Shown here in pieces: positions 1 through 7,994 of a stretch of 64,000 nt of DNA. The position numbers were made by a program, and so were the translations under genes. The first letter of the stretch is position 1. The number at the start of each line of letters is the position of its first letter. The DNA is from Edaphobacter sp. 12200R-103 (lineage in GTDB: Bacteria; Acidobacteriota; Terriglobia; Terriglobales; Acidobacteriaceae), in the NCBI RefSeq assembly GCF_010093025.1, contig NZ_CP048114.1, forward strand, positions 2,480,001 to 2,544,000, given 5' to 3'. The notes beneath the pieces are model-generated. The model made no database searches, was not told the origin of the DNA, and saw only the letters and a program-made list of their open reading frames with translations.

Positions 1-350
1 GCTGGGGCCGCATCATCAACGTCACCTCCGTCGTCGGAGAAGTGGGCCAGGCAGGTCAGGCCAACTATGCCGCCTCCAAAGCCGGCCTGATCGGCCTGAC
101 CAAGTCTCTCGCCCGCGAGCTGGCCAGCAGGACGATCACCGTCAACGCCGTCGCCCCCGGCTATATCGAGACCGCTATGACGGCCGTCCTGACTGACGAG
201 CAGAAGAAGATGAACGCACAGTACATTCCGATGGGCCGCGTCGGAACCGACTCCGAGGTCGCCCATGCCGTCGCCTTCCTCGCTTCTGAAGAGGCAAGCT
301 ACATCACCGGTCACACGCTCGATGTGAACGGTGGAATGCACATGGGATAG
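1..350 (+). CDS. fabG: 3-oxoacyl-ACP reductase FabG, C-terminal part
   Basis: Partial gene cut by the left window edge; about 115 C-terminal residues remain of a family usually near 245. It is a short-chain dehydrogenase: the NVTSVVG strand carrying the catalytic Ser is followed by the YAASKAG catalytic Tyr/Lys motif, then the [10 protein letters not shown] loop and the [21 protein letters not shown]-terminus typical of FabG. The family reduces 3-oxoacyl-ACP with NADPH in cytoplasmic fatty acid elongation. The reading frame runs in from the edge, so the first in-frame GTG at 42 is not the start. SDR paralogues resemble each other closely, so another SDR role cannot be excluded from the C-terminus alone. 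A GNAT gene follows 18 bp downstream on the same strand. Confidence 0.85.
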   Translation, partial: WGRIINVTSVVGEVGQAGQANYAASKAGLIGLTKSLARELASRTITVNAVAPGYIETAMTAVLTDEQKKMNAQYIPMGRVGTDSEVAHAVAFLASEEASYITGHTLDVNGGMHMG

Positions 351-368
351 TTTCCCGGGAATACGCGC

Positions 369-854
369 ATGCCTATTGCCATCTGCGAAGCCAGCCATAA
401 CTCCGAAGTCGCCGCAGCGCGCCTGCTGATGCGCGACTATGGAGACTACCTGGCGCACAATCCCTCGGGGGCCGAAAGCATCTGCCTCGCCAACTACGAG
501 CAGGAGCTTGCAACGCTTCCGGCAGGCTATGCCGTCATCCTGCTCGCTATGGTCGACGATGAGCCCGCCGGGTGCGTCGCTCTCCGCGAGCTCGACCGGC
601 AGCCACCCTCCTGCGAGATGAAACGCCTCTGGGTCGGGTCCCGTTTTCGCGGACTCGGCCTCGGACGCCGTCTCATCGAAGAAGCCATCCGGTGGGCCTC
701 TTTGCAGGGCTTCGATTTCATGTACCTCGACACCGTTCCCGCGGCCATGCCGGAGGCAGTCAGGCTCTACACCTCGCTCGGCTTCGTTCCCGTGGAGCGC
801 TACAACCAGAACCCGGTGGACGGGCTCGCATTCTTTGCGCTCCGTTTAAAGTAA
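369..854 (+). CDS. GNAT family N-acetyltransferase
   Basis: 161 residues, the usual size for a single GNAT domain. The acetyl-CoA pyrophosphate-binding motif is visible as RFRGLGLGRRLIEEA near residues 93-107, preceded by the beta-strand CEMKRLWV. The C-terminal part LYTSLGFVPVERY is the usual beta6-beta7 region. The protein should transfer an acetyl group from acetyl-CoA to an amine; the substrate is not predictable from sequence. It lies 18 bp after the fabG fragment and may be co-transcribed with it. The ATG at 369 opens directly into a GNAT first strand (MPIAICEAS), which supports this start. Confidence 0.85.
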   Translation: MPIAICEASHNSEVAAARLLMRDYGDYLAHNPSGAESICLANYEQELATLPAGYAVILLAMVDDEPAGCVALRELDRQPPSCEMKRLWVGSRFRGLGLGRRLIEEAIRWASLQGFDFMYLDTVPAAMPEAVRLYTSLGFVPVERYNQNPVDGLAFFALRLK

Positions 855-996
855 TGTCCGATAATGTGAGAAAGTTTTGTTGCTGTAAGAGGTTCCACCT
901 GCGCCTGGGGTTCAAGTAAAACTTAAACAAATCGCCTCATCCTGCTCCAGGCGAACCTCCGGTGGTACCAACGTCCATCTGCAACAAAGATAAAGA

Positions 997-1026
997 TTGA
1001 CCCTTGGCGCTGCCGCTGTTTACTTT
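997..1026 (+). promoter_or_regulatory. Possible sigma70-type promoter of the XRE gene
   Basis: TTGACC (997-1002) and TACTTT (1021-1026) are separated by 18 bp. This would place transcription start near 1033, downstream of the TTG at 1004, so an ATG at 1034 or 1043 becomes the more plausible start of the regulator gene. Acidobacterial promoter consensus is poorly defined; this is a pattern match only. Confidence 0.3.
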
Positions 1027-1042
1027 GTGGCTAATGGGAACC

Positions 1043-1447
1043 ATGCAAACACTTTCTGCCGACCTTCAAAACGAGTCCCCTGAAGCTCTGTCCATTGCGA
1101 TGAACATCGGGAATACGATTCGGGGCTATCGCCTCCAAAAAGGGATGTCCCAGGGCGATATCGAAAAACGCACAGGTCTTCTCCGCTGTTATCTTTCACG
1201 GGTCGAGAACGGACACACCGTTCCCTCGCTGGAAACCCTGCAGAAGATCGCCCGCGCCCTCGACCTGCAGTTGGCTGAGTTTTTCGCCGAAGAGATGGTC
1301 AGCAAGGAGATGTCTTCCCTGCACCTCGACGAGGATGAGATCCGGTTCCTGACCCAGGTGCAGCGTTACTCCGCCAACCTGAGCGAGAACGATCGCCGCC
1401 TGCTGCTGGCCATGGTACGCAAGTTCGCGCAGACCGCGCTCAGCTAA
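1043..1447 (+). CDS. XRE-family HTH transcriptional regulator
   Basis: About 134 residues. A helix-turn-helix of the XRE/lambda-repressor type is clear: NTIRGYRLQKGMSQGDIEKR, then TGLLRCYLSRVENGHTVPSL and ETLQKIARALDLQLAEFF. This is followed by about 50 residues of charged helix that may dimerise. The frame extends upstream to a TTG at 1004 and an ATG at 1034. I prefer ATG 1043, because GGGA precedes it and the possible promoter lies over the upstream codons, but ATG 1034 is equally compatible. No sensor domain is visible. The target is unknown; neighbours (a GNAT upstream, a metallophosphoesterase downstream) give no clear regulon. Confidence 0.85.
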   Translation: MQTLSADLQNESPEALSIAMNIGNTIRGYRLQKGMSQGDIEKRTGLLRCYLSRVENGHTVPSLETLQKIARALDLQLAEFFAEEMVSKEMSSLHLDEDEIRFLTQVQRYSANLSENDRRLLLAMVRKFAQTALS

Positions 1448-1563
1448 CGCACCGCAAACAAACGTCCAGCGCAGAGTCGAAGATGCCCGCTATCGGATTC
1501 GCATAACCGGATCCGACCCGGCAAATTCTTCGTCCTGTCACAAATACCGCATACCATGACCGC

Positions 1564-2484
1564 GTGACTACCCGCCGCGAGTTCCTCACCATCCTCGGCG
1601 CCACCGGCGTCGCTGCCGCAGCGCCCTCTTCTCTGCCGGCCGCTCCCCAGCCCGAGTCGTTCACCTTTATTTTCCTGACCGATACCCACATCCAGCCGGA
1701 GCTGGACGCGGCCAGGGGAACGGACATGGCCTTCAAAAAGGCGCGCAGCATCCGGGCCGACTTCGCCATCCAGGGCGGAGACCACGTCTTCGATTCGCTG
1801 GCCGTCCCCAAGCAGCGTGCGCTGTCGCTCTACGACCTCTACGAGAAGACCGAGCAGGATCTCGGCATGAAGGTGCACCACACCATCGGGAACCACGATG
1901 TGGTCGGCATCTTCCCCCAGAGCGGAGTCCCGCCGACCGACCCGCTCTACGGCAAGAAACTCTTCGGCGACCGTTTCGGCAAGCTCTATTACTCGTTCGA
2001 CCACAAGGGCCACCACTTCCTCGTGCTCGATTCCATCGGGGTCACCTCCGACCGCTCCTACGAGGGCCGCATCGATGCCGCCCAGATGGACTGGATCAGG
2101 CAGGACCTTGGCGCTGTGCCTGCGGGGACGCCGATTATCGTCTCTGTCCACATCCCCCTGGTGACGGCGTTCGACTCCTACGTCCCTGTCCCCGCAACAC
2201 CCCCGGCGCACCATGGCATGTCGGTAGCGAACTCCGCTGAGGTGATCAAGCTCTTTGAGGGCCACAATGTGCTTGGAGTCCTGCAGGGGCACACCCACAT
2301 CAACGAGCGGGTGGAGTGGCACGGCATCCCCTACATCACCTGTGGGGCCGTCTCCGGCAACTGGTGGAAGGGAACGCGCATGGGGACGCCGGAAGGCTTT
2401 ACCGTCGTGAATGTCGCCGATGGCAAGCTCACTACCCGCTATGAGACTTACGGGTTCAAGTCGGTCGATCCCCAGAACACCTGA
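1564..2484 (+). CDS. Tat-exported calcineurin-like metallophosphoesterase
   Basis: 306 residues with a GTG start. The N-terminus TTRREFLTILGATGVAAAAP is a twin-arginine signal ending near residue 28, so the folded metalloenzyme is probably exported to the periplasm. All metal-binding blocks of the family are present in order: DTHIQ (near 40), GGDHVFD (near 74), GNHD (near 109), SVHIP (near 197) and GHTH (near 241). The enzyme should hydrolyse a phosphomonoester or phosphodiester with a dinuclear metal centre; the substrate is unknown. It is flanked by an XRE regulator and, convergently, a DNA methyltransferase. Confidence 0.85.
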   Translation: MTTRREFLTILGATGVAAAAPSSLPAAPQPESFTFIFLTDTHIQPELDAARGTDMAFKKARSIRADFAIQGGDHVFDSLAVPKQRALSLYDLYEKTEQDLGMKVHHTIGNHDVVGIFPQSGVPPTDPLYGKKLFGDRFGKLYYSFDHKGHHFLVLDSIGVTSDRSYEGRIDAAQMDWIRQDLGAVPAGTPIIVSVHIPLVTAFDSYVPVPATPPAHHGMSVANSAEVIKLFEGHNVLGVLQGHTHINERVEWHGIPYITCGAVSGNWWKGTRMGTPEGFTVVNVADGKLTTRYETYGFKSVDPQNT

Positions 2485-2503
2485 GATTCAGCACACCTGA
2501 TCC

Positions 2504-3379
2504 TCAGCGCAGATAAGCAGCAAGACGCCGCTTCATGATTTTGACGGCGTCCGCATTCCGGTCCACCAGGACGAACCGTCGCCCGTGCTTCGCTGCCGCT
2601 TCACCTGTCGTTCCGCTTCCGGCAAAGAAGTCGAGCACGGTGTCTCCCGGCTTCGAGTGGACCTTCACGATCCGCTCCAAAACTCCCAGAGGTTTCTGGG
2701 TGGCATAGCCGGTCTTCTCCTTACCCGTTGGGGAGACGATGGTGTGCCACCAGACATCCGTCGGGGTCTTGCCTCGCGAGGCCTTCTCGGCACCCACCAG
2801 CCCCGGAGCCATATAGGGGATGCGGTCGCTCTCGTCGAGGTTGAAGGTGTAGCGCTTCGGGTCCTTCGTGTACCAGAGGATGTTGTCGTGCTTGGCTGGC
2901 CAGCGCTTTTTGGAGCGCGCGCCGTAGTCGTAGGCCCAGATGATCTCGTTCTGAAAGCAGTCGCGGCCGGAGACAGTACCGCCGTTGCTGAAGATCTCAT
3001 CCAGCATCACCTTGCAGTAGTGGACCTCGCGGTAATCGATGTGGAAGAAGAGCGAGCCTTCCGGCGCAAGAATTCTGTAGGCTTCTTCAAGGCGAGGGCG
3101 CAGGAATCCGAGGAAGTCGTCGAACTGGTCGTGGTAACCGTTATTCTCGCCTTTGGTGGTTATGGCCTCGGTGCGGTAGCGTCGGCCTCCGAAGCCGGTC
3201 CGGTCCCCGGCCTCATCGCGAACCGTCCGCAGCCGGGGCCGCTTCTGGACGCGGCCGGTATTAAAGGGTGGGTCGATATAGATCAGCTCGACGGATTCGC
3301 TCTCCATCTTCTGCAGAACCTTGAGGTTATCCCGCGTCAGGATGCGGTTCCCGGTTTTCGTCGACCCGTTCGCTTTCAT
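2504..3379 (-). CDS. Site-specific DNA methyltransferase (beta-class, N6A/N4C type)
   Basis: 291 residues. The catalytic motif IV is DPPFNTG at residues 36-42, and the S-adenosylmethionine-binding motif I, DFFAGSGTTGEAA, lies near the C-terminus (about residue 250). This order (IV before I) defines beta-class amino-methyltransferases. RNADAVKIMKRRL at the end is the usual tail. A basic stretch (residues 43-70) sits where a target-recognition region could lie. The product methylates adenine or cytosine exocyclic nitrogen; the target sequence cannot be read from the protein. No restriction endonuclease is adjacent, so it is either an orphan epigenetic methylase or a relic. It is divergent from the PP2C gene, with a perfect palindrome between them. 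Confidence 0.85.
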   Translation of the reverse strand: MKANGSTKTGNRILTRDNLKVLQKMESESVELIYIDPPFNTGRVQKRPRLRTVRDEAGDRTGFGGRRYRTEAITTKGENNGYHDQFDDFLGFLRPRLEEAYRILAPEGSLFFHIDYREVHYCKVMLDEIFSNGGTVSGRDCFQNEIIWAYDYGARSKKRWPAKHDNILWYTKDPKRYTFNLDESDRIPYMAPGLVGAEKASRGKTPTDVWWHTIVSPTGKEKTGYATQKPLGVLERIVKVHSKPGDTVLDFFAGSGTTGEAAAKHGRRFVLVDRNADAVKIMKRRLAAYLR

Positions 3380-3441
3380 CTTCTCCTCAACAGTAACTCA
3401 GTCTTTGCCTTCTTCCGGCTGGCGTGTATTGTTTTCTGCGA

Positions 3442-3460
3442 GCCTGAAAACTTTTCAGGC
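3442..3460. promoter_or_regulatory. Perfect 19-bp palindrome, operator-like
   Basis: GCCTGAAAA-C-TTTTCAGGC: two 9-bp arms around one central base. It sits between the divergent starts of the methyltransferase (3379, minus) and the PP2C phosphatase (3490, plus). It has no long T-run and lies 30 bp upstream of the phosphatase start. A dimeric-repressor operator is more likely than a terminator, but no cognate regulator is identifiable. Confidence 0.5.
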
Positions 3461-3489
3461 GAGGGACTCCCATTCGAACGATCTTCGCA

Positions 3490-4263
3490 ATGCTGTCGGA
3501 CCGCGGGCGGGTGAGACGCCATAACGAGGATGCGTGCGCCGCTGCGCCCCTGCACAATATCTTTGTTGTCTGCGACGGCATGGGGGGAGCCGCAGGTGGC
3601 GAGATCGCCAGCCATCTGGCGGCCGAAATCTTTGTCGCCCAGTTATCGCAGAACGGCGCAGAAGATCGCCCACAATTCCGGCGCCTGCAATCTCAGATTG
3701 CAGGCGCAGTTCAGGCCTCGAACCGGGCCGTCTACCAACAATCCCGCAAGACTCCGCACCTGTCCGGAATGGGAACGACGCTCGCAGGTCTGGCCTATAC
3801 TCCGACCGTGCACGACGACGCGGCGCAGCTTTCCGAAGCGCCCTTATGGGTGGTGCATGTGGGCGACAGCCGGTGTTACCGATGGCGCCAGCGACGGCTG
3901 GAGCTGCTGACGGAAGACCATTCCCTCGTCGAGGAGCAGGTCCGCGCCGGTCAGATTACGGCAGCGCAGGCGCTGGAATCGCCGATGAGAAACGTCATCA
4001 CCCGGGCCGTCGGTACGGAGCCGACAGTGGTCCCGGAGATCCACGAACACTACCCCCAGGCAGGCGACCTGTACCTTCTGACCTCCGACGGCCTGCCCCG
4101 CGAACTCTCCGAGAGCGAGATCGCGTCGATCCTTTGCAAAATACCCGCGGAGCCGACCCAGGCAGCGCTGCAGTCTGCCTGCCGGCAGCTGGTGGAGGCA
4201 GCCAATCAACGCGGCGGCAACGATAACATCACGGTTTTGCTGGTGGGGTTCGTCCCTGACTGA
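3490..4263 (+). CDS. PP2C-family serine/threonine protein phosphatase
   Basis: 257 residues, a single PP2C/PPM catalytic domain. Metal-binding and signature motifs are visible: RHNEDA near residue 10, CDGMGG near 28, GMGTTLAG near 94, HVGDSRCYR near 120, TSDGLPRE near 200 and [11 protein letters not shown] at the C-terminus. The enzyme removes phosphate from Ser/Thr residues and commonly opposes Hanks-type kinases; no kinase gene is in the window. The start codon is close to the first conserved motif, but no alternative ATG exists upstream before a stop at 3445. A 3-hydroxyacyl-CoA dehydrogenase follows 23 bp downstream. Confidence 0.9.
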   Translation: MLSDRGRVRRHNEDACAAAPLHNIFVVCDGMGGAAGGEIASHLAAEIFVAQLSQNGAEDRPQFRRLQSQIAGAVQASNRAVYQQSRKTPHLSGMGTTLAGLAYTPTVHDDAAQLSEAPLWVVHVGDSRCYRWRQRRLELLTEDHSLVEEQVRAGQITAAQALESPMRNVITRAVGTEPTVVPEIHEHYPQAGDLYLLTSDGLPRELSESEIASILCKIPAEPTQAALQSACRQLVEAANQRGGNDNITVLLVGFVPD

Positions 4264-4286
4264 ACCCGGTGAAGAGGACTTGGCTT

Positions 4287-5141
4287 ATGAGCGAGATCAG
4301 AACGATTGCCGTGCTGGGCGCAGGAACCATGGGGAACGGCATCGCGCACGTCGCGGCCCGCTCCGGGTTCCATGTGCTGCTTTGCGACATCGCGCAGAAT
4401 CTCCTGGAGGGCGGACTCGCCACGATCGAAAAGAACCTGGGGCGCGAGGTTGCGAAGGCGAAGATCACCAAGGCGGAGGGCGACGCGGCCCGCGCTCGCA
4501 TCGACCCTGTACTCGATCGCCAGGCGCTCTCGCGGTGCGATTTCGCCATTGAGGCAGCGACGGAGAGGTTCGAGATCAAACGCGAGATCTTTCGCGATCT
4601 CGACCGGATCCTTCGCCCCGAGGTCATTCTCGCAAGCAATACCAGCTCCATCTCGATCACAAAGCTGGCCGCGCAGACCTCCCGGCCTGGAAGAGTGATC
4701 GGGATGCACTTCTTTAATCCGGTCCCGATGATGCAGCTCGTGGAGGTGATCCGGGGCCTGCAGACCACGCAGGAGACATACGACAACGTGCACAGGCTCT
4801 CGCTCGCGCTGGACAAGACTCCCATCGAGGTCAACGATGCTGCGGGCTTCGTCTCCAACCGTGTGCTGATGCCTCTGATCAACGAGGCCATCTTTACGGT
4901 GATGGAAGGTGTCGCCACCGCCGAGGCCGTGGACAGGATCTTTCAGCTGGGGATGGCTCACCCGATGGGGCCGCTCACGCTGGCTGACTTTATTGGGCTA
5001 GATGTTTGCCTGGACATCATGCGCGTGCTCGAAGAGGGAACAGGCGACCCGAAGTACAGGCCCTGCCCGCTGCTGATCCGCATGGTCGATGCCGGGTGGC
5101 TGGGCCGAAAGACGGGGCGGGGCTTCTATGTTTACAGCTAA
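4287..5141 (+). CDS. 3-hydroxybutyryl-CoA dehydrogenase-type enzyme
   Basis: 284 residues, close to the usual 282 of single-function 3-hydroxyacyl-CoA dehydrogenases. The N-terminal NAD-binding Rossmann motif is [17 protein letters not shown]. Then come SNTSSISI and [15 protein letters not shown], which carries the catalytic His, the dimerisation helices of the C-terminal domain, and [11 protein letters not shown] at the end. It interconverts 3-hydroxyacyl-CoA and 3-oxoacyl-CoA in the cytoplasm, in beta-oxidation or butyrate-type metabolism. The frame is open from 4269, but ATG 4287 has GAAGAGG about 10 bp upstream and gives the canonical N-terminus. The MaoC-type hydratase gene downstream is consistent with acyl-CoA metabolism. 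Confidence 0.9.
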   Translation: MSEIRTIAVLGAGTMGNGIAHVAARSGFHVLLCDIAQNLLEGGLATIEKNLGREVAKAKITKAEGDAARARIDPVLDRQALSRCDFAIEAATERFEIKREIFRDLDRILRPEVILASNTSSISITKLAAQTSRPGRVIGMHFFNPVPMMQLVEVIRGLQTTQETYDNVHRLSLALDKTPIEVNDAAGFVSNRVLMPLINEAIFTVMEGVATAEAVDRIFQLGMAHPMGPLTLADFIGLDVCLDIMRVLEEGTGDPKYRPCPLLIRMVDAGWLGRKTGRGFYVYS

Positions 5142-5204
5142 GCTGTAGCCGCAAGGCATTGCATCGTTGACCTGATTCGTCTCCGCAAATCTTTTCCATG
5201 AGGC

Positions 5205-5339
5205 GTCATCCTGAGCGGAGCGCGTCAGCGCGGAGTCGAAGGATCCGCGGTCTTGCCCGGCTTAGCCACCATCCTGAACCGCGGATCCTGCGACTGCACT
5301 TCTCGCGATAAGGCTGCGAGAAGCTCCGCTCAGGATGAC
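5205..5339. repeat. Large imperfect palindromic dispersed repeat, copy A
   Basis: About 135 bp bounded by GTCATCCTGAGCGGAGC and its inverse GCTCCGCTCAGGATGAC. Internal complementary segments GGATCCGCGGT and CCGCGGATCC let it fold into one long hairpin. Nearly the same sequence recurs inverted at 40642-40768. It occupies most of the gap between two acyl-CoA genes; the remaining bases to 5537 show no gene. Confidence 0.8.
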
Positions 5340-5537
5340 ACTTCTGCGGGGACGGCGAGGATGGTATCCCCGAATCGACGGCAATTATGCCGGACTGCCC
5401 CCTACCCGGCGTAACTACCATCATGCATCTTTGGGGCATCCGTCTCCGATTTCGGACATATGACAGATACCGGCGTAGTACACCTGGCACTGCAAGCTCT
5501 GCATGGGTACAGGTACACTACCGTGCAGGGAGATTCC

Positions 5538-5999
5538 ATGCCGAAAGAGATGTACTTTGAGGATTTCTACGTCGGCCAGAAGATGAATTCGGTCGCGAGC
5601 GCCAGGGTTACCGCCGAGGAGATCAAGGAGTTTGGCCAGAAATACGACCCGCAGCCGTTCCACCTGGACGAGGCTGCCGGCGAAGGTTCTTTTTTCAAGG
5701 GCCTCGCTGCATCGGGCTGGCTTACAGCCGCGATTGTCATGCGGCTACGGGTTCAGTCGGTTCCGGTTGCTGGCGGCATGATCGGCGCCGGGGTGGAGGA
5801 GATGCGCTGGACCCAGCCGGTGCGTCCGGGCGATGCCATCCGCACCGAGATCGAGGTCGTGGGGGTGCGCCATTCCAACTCCCGGCCAGACTACGGCGTC
5901 GTCCGCACGCGGACCCTCGCCTACAACCAGCGCGACGAGGTGGTTCTGCGCTCTACGGTCAACTTCCTCGCCCCTCTGCGCTCCGCTCCGCAAAAGTGA
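5538..5999 (+). CDS. MaoC-like dehydratase (hot-dog fold)
   Basis: 153 residues. FEDFYVGQK at the N-terminus, then the hydratase-2 core: EIKEFGQKYDPQPFHLDEAA with the catalytic Asp and His (D-x4-H), and GLAASGWLTAAIVMRL. The C-terminal RTLAYNQRDEVVLRSTVNFL strand is typical of MaoC domains. It probably hydrates an enoyl-CoA to (R)-3-hydroxyacyl-CoA in the cytoplasm. ATG 5538 follows GGGAGA at 6-8 bp; the frame extends upstream to 5460 but that region lacks family sequence. It overlaps the next small gene by 4 bp, so the two are translationally coupled. Confidence 0.85.
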   Translation: MPKEMYFEDFYVGQKMNSVASARVTAEEIKEFGQKYDPQPFHLDEAAGEGSFFKGLAASGWLTAAIVMRLRVQSVPVAGGMIGAGVEEMRWTQPVRPGDAIRTEIEVVGVRHSNSRPDYGVVRTRTLAYNQRDEVVLRSTVNFLAPLRSAPQK

Positions 6000-6256
6000 C
6001 AGAACAGGAACGTGCCTCCCTTCCATCGCTCGTCGACCAGGTGGTCATGCTGGAGACCGCTCAGGGGGAACACCTGGTCGTACAGGTCCTCTTTGTTTTC
6101 GACGAAGGCGAGACGCCCGACCTGTTTGGCATCGAGGTCATTCCCGGGGCAAAGGGAGGCTGGCTGAGGAAGAGTGATGCGGGACACTCTATTCTTCTCG
6201 ACGATATCGTTCGCGTCATGCCGGTGATCGCTGCTCCGGGGGAATCACACCAGTAA
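5996..6256 (+). CDS. Small conserved-looking acidic protein, function unknown
   Basis: 86 residues, GTG start overlapping the stop of the MaoC gene (GTGA), which implies co-translation. I do not recognise a family. The sequence alternates beta-strand-like segments (VVMLETAQGEHLVVQVLFVF, DLFGIEVIPGAKGGW, SILLDDIVRVMPV), suggesting a small beta-rich fold. No signal peptide or membrane segment is visible. The tight overlap suggests an accessory role to the hydratase, but that is inference. Confidence 0.6.
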   Translation: MTEQERASLPSLVDQVVMLETAQGEHLVVQVLFVFDEGETPDLFGIEVIPGAKGGWLRKSDAGHSILLDDIVRVMPVIAAPGESHQ

Positions 6257-6300
6257 CCTCCCTGAAAAACTCACAGCAATCCGGCGTATCTTAAAGAACC

Positions 6301-7290
6301 ATGATGCAAATGACAGTGCTCGCCTCGGGCTCCAAAGGGAACAGCACCGTCATCTCCTCCTCAAAGACCCGTGTCCTGGTGGATGCCGGTCTCTCGTGCC
6401 GCGAGCTGATGAAACGCATGGCCACGGTCGGGGAGGATCCTGCGAAGCTGGACGCCATCCTCATCACGCACGAACATCAGGATCATGTCAGCGGACTGGG
6501 CGTTCTGGCCAGAAAGCTGGGAATCCCCGTCTACTTCACCGAGCCTACGCATCGGGCGTGGGTGAGGATGATGAAGCCACGCACGACGATGTCGTATGCG
6601 CAGTGGCTGGCGCATGTGCAACAGGAAAAAGAGGCCCGTGCACAGGCTGTTGCTGCCAGCTCTGCTTCTGAGCCGGGCATCTGCGACAGCATGTCGGCTG
6701 CCGTGGAAGCGCCCTCGGCGCAGACGCTGTGCGAAGAGCCGGACGAGCCGGAGGCCGCGGCGCCGAAGTCCAAGGCAGATCCTGCCTCTTTGCCTGCCGT
6801 TGAGTACTTCCATTCCGGGCGCCAGTTCGTCATCGGCGATATCGAGATCACTCCCTTCACGATTCCGCACGACGCTGCCGATCCCTGTGGATTTGTCTTT
6901 TCGTCGGAAGGGATCCGCATGGCTATAGCGACAGACCTCGGCTACATGCCGCCGAATGTGAAGGCCGCGCTCAAGCGCATTGACGTTCTGTTGATTGAGT
7001 CCAATCACGACCTGGAGATGTTGAAAGACGGACCGTATCCCTGGAGCGTGAAGCAACGCGTCCTGTCGCGCGTAGGGCATCTTTCCAACCTGGCGATGGC
7101 CGAGTTTCTGGAACGGGACTATGACGGCAGCGCGGCCTATGTGGTGCTGGGACATCTGTCGGAGTCCAATAATGCCCCCGAGCTGGCCCGCATGACCGCC
7201 GAACAGGCGATGATGAGCCATCCGACGCTGCTGGGCAATCGAATTGTGCTGGCGGAGCAGGCTGCGCCGCTCGATCCTATCTACCTATAA
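6301..7290 (+). CDS. MBL-fold metallo-hydrolase (YycJ/WalJ-like)
   Basis: 329 residues. N-terminus VLASGSKGNSTVI and VDAGLSCRELMKRM match the YycJ/WalJ group of metallo-beta-lactamase-fold nucleases. The zinc motif HEHQDHVSGL is near residue 58; further ligands are in ITPFTIPHDAADPCGF and in ATDLGYM; VLGHLSESNN closes the site. The group is proposed to act as a 5'-3' exonuclease or RNase-like enzyme. Odd feature: residues about 95-160 form an Ala/Glu/Ser-rich low-complexity insertion not needed for the fold. The start could be either ATG of the tandem pair 6301/6304. It is separated from upstream genes by about 45 bp. Confidence 0.85.
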   Translation: MMQMTVLASGSKGNSTVISSSKTRVLVDAGLSCRELMKRMATVGEDPAKLDAILITHEHQDHVSGLGVLARKLGIPVYFTEPTHRAWVRMMKPRTTMSYAQWLAHVQQEKEARAQAVAASSASEPGICDSMSAAVEAPSAQTLCEEPDEPEAAAPKSKADPASLPAVEYFHSGRQFVIGDIEITPFTIPHDAADPCGFVFSSEGIRMAIATDLGYMPPNVKAALKRIDVLLIESNHDLEMLKDGPYPWSVKQRVLSRVGHLSNLAMAEFLERDYDGSAAYVVLGHLSESNNAPELARMTAEQAMMSHPTLLGNRIVLAEQAAPLDPIYL

Positions 7291-7402
7291 AACAGATACT
7301 TAGCCGCGGGGGAGAACCCTCCGGGTACACGGTCGGCTACGCAGGAGAAGAATCTTTCTGCCGTTGGAACTATCAAAAACGGTAGAATAGAAGTCTGAAC
7401 AA

Positions 7403-7894
7403 ATGATGAAAAAGATTGCATCGCATTCTGCTGTTTCAAGTCGGCATCACCGCGACGCCTGCACCGACCAGGTCGTGGGGGCGATCCTTTCGGGGTGGCG
7501 ATATGACATCTCGGGAATTTCGGCAGCGATGCGGACGGACTATGAACAGCATTTTGCTGAGTGCAGCTATTGTCGCCGCCGTCAGCGTATCGCCCGCACC
7601 ATCGATGTTCTGCTGATCTCCGTAAGCACGCTTTCGATTGTGGCCTTTCTGCTGGCCGTCGTGATCATTCACAGGTTTGAGCTGATTACGCACGTGGGTA
7701 AGGTCGAGTTGCACCTGAATCAGGCTCACGCCGTCGCAATCTCTCTGGAAGCCGTAGCCGTCGTCGGCTTGGTGCTCTCGACGCTGCTGTGGGTTCTGGT
7801 GGCCGTGGCCACGCCTCTCCCCGGCTTTCTGGGAGAGATCGTCCAGCAGCATCTTCCATCCGATCTTCGCAACCGCTTTACCAAGGCAGCCTGA
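7403..7894 (+). CDS. Two-helix membrane protein with zinc-finger (zf-HC2/ZAS-like) N-terminus
   Basis: 163 residues. The cytoplasmic N-terminus has Cys20 followed by H50-x3-C54-x2-C57 (HFAECSYC), the spacing of the zf-HC2/zinc anti-sigma signature. Two hydrophobic helices follow (about 68-92 and 112-143). Proteins with this layout often bind a sigma factor and release it after redox change or proteolysis. No sigma factor gene is adjacent, so the anti-sigma role is only inferred. The next gene is a rhomboid intramembrane protease, 100 bp downstream. Start: two tandem ATGs (7403, 7406). Confidence 0.6.
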   Translation: MMKKIASHSAVSSRHHRDACTDQVVGAILSGWRYDISGISAAMRTDYEQHFAECSYCRRRQRIARTIDVLLISVSTLSIVAFLLAVVIIHRFELITHVGKVELHLNQAHAVAISLEAVAVVGLVLSTLLWVLVAVATPLPGFLGEIVQQHLPSDLRNRFTKAA

Positions 7895-7994
7895 ACTTCG
7901 ACAGGGGTCAGAACACCTGGGGCTAAGAAGCCCCGTTCACTGTACCGGTCTTCGTCTCAGCTTCAGTGTTTGGTAGCTTAGAAGGAAAGACCCC

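Noticed and set aside
854..919. A 21-codon frame overlapping the GNAT stop (TAATG), Cys-rich
   Set aside because: Too short, with an unusual composition and no ribosome site other than the coding end of the GNAT gene; likely chance.
1444..2322. A long minus-strand open frame opposite the metallophosphoesterase
   Set aside because: Antisense shadow; the plus-strand frame has all the metallophosphoesterase motifs and a Tat signal.
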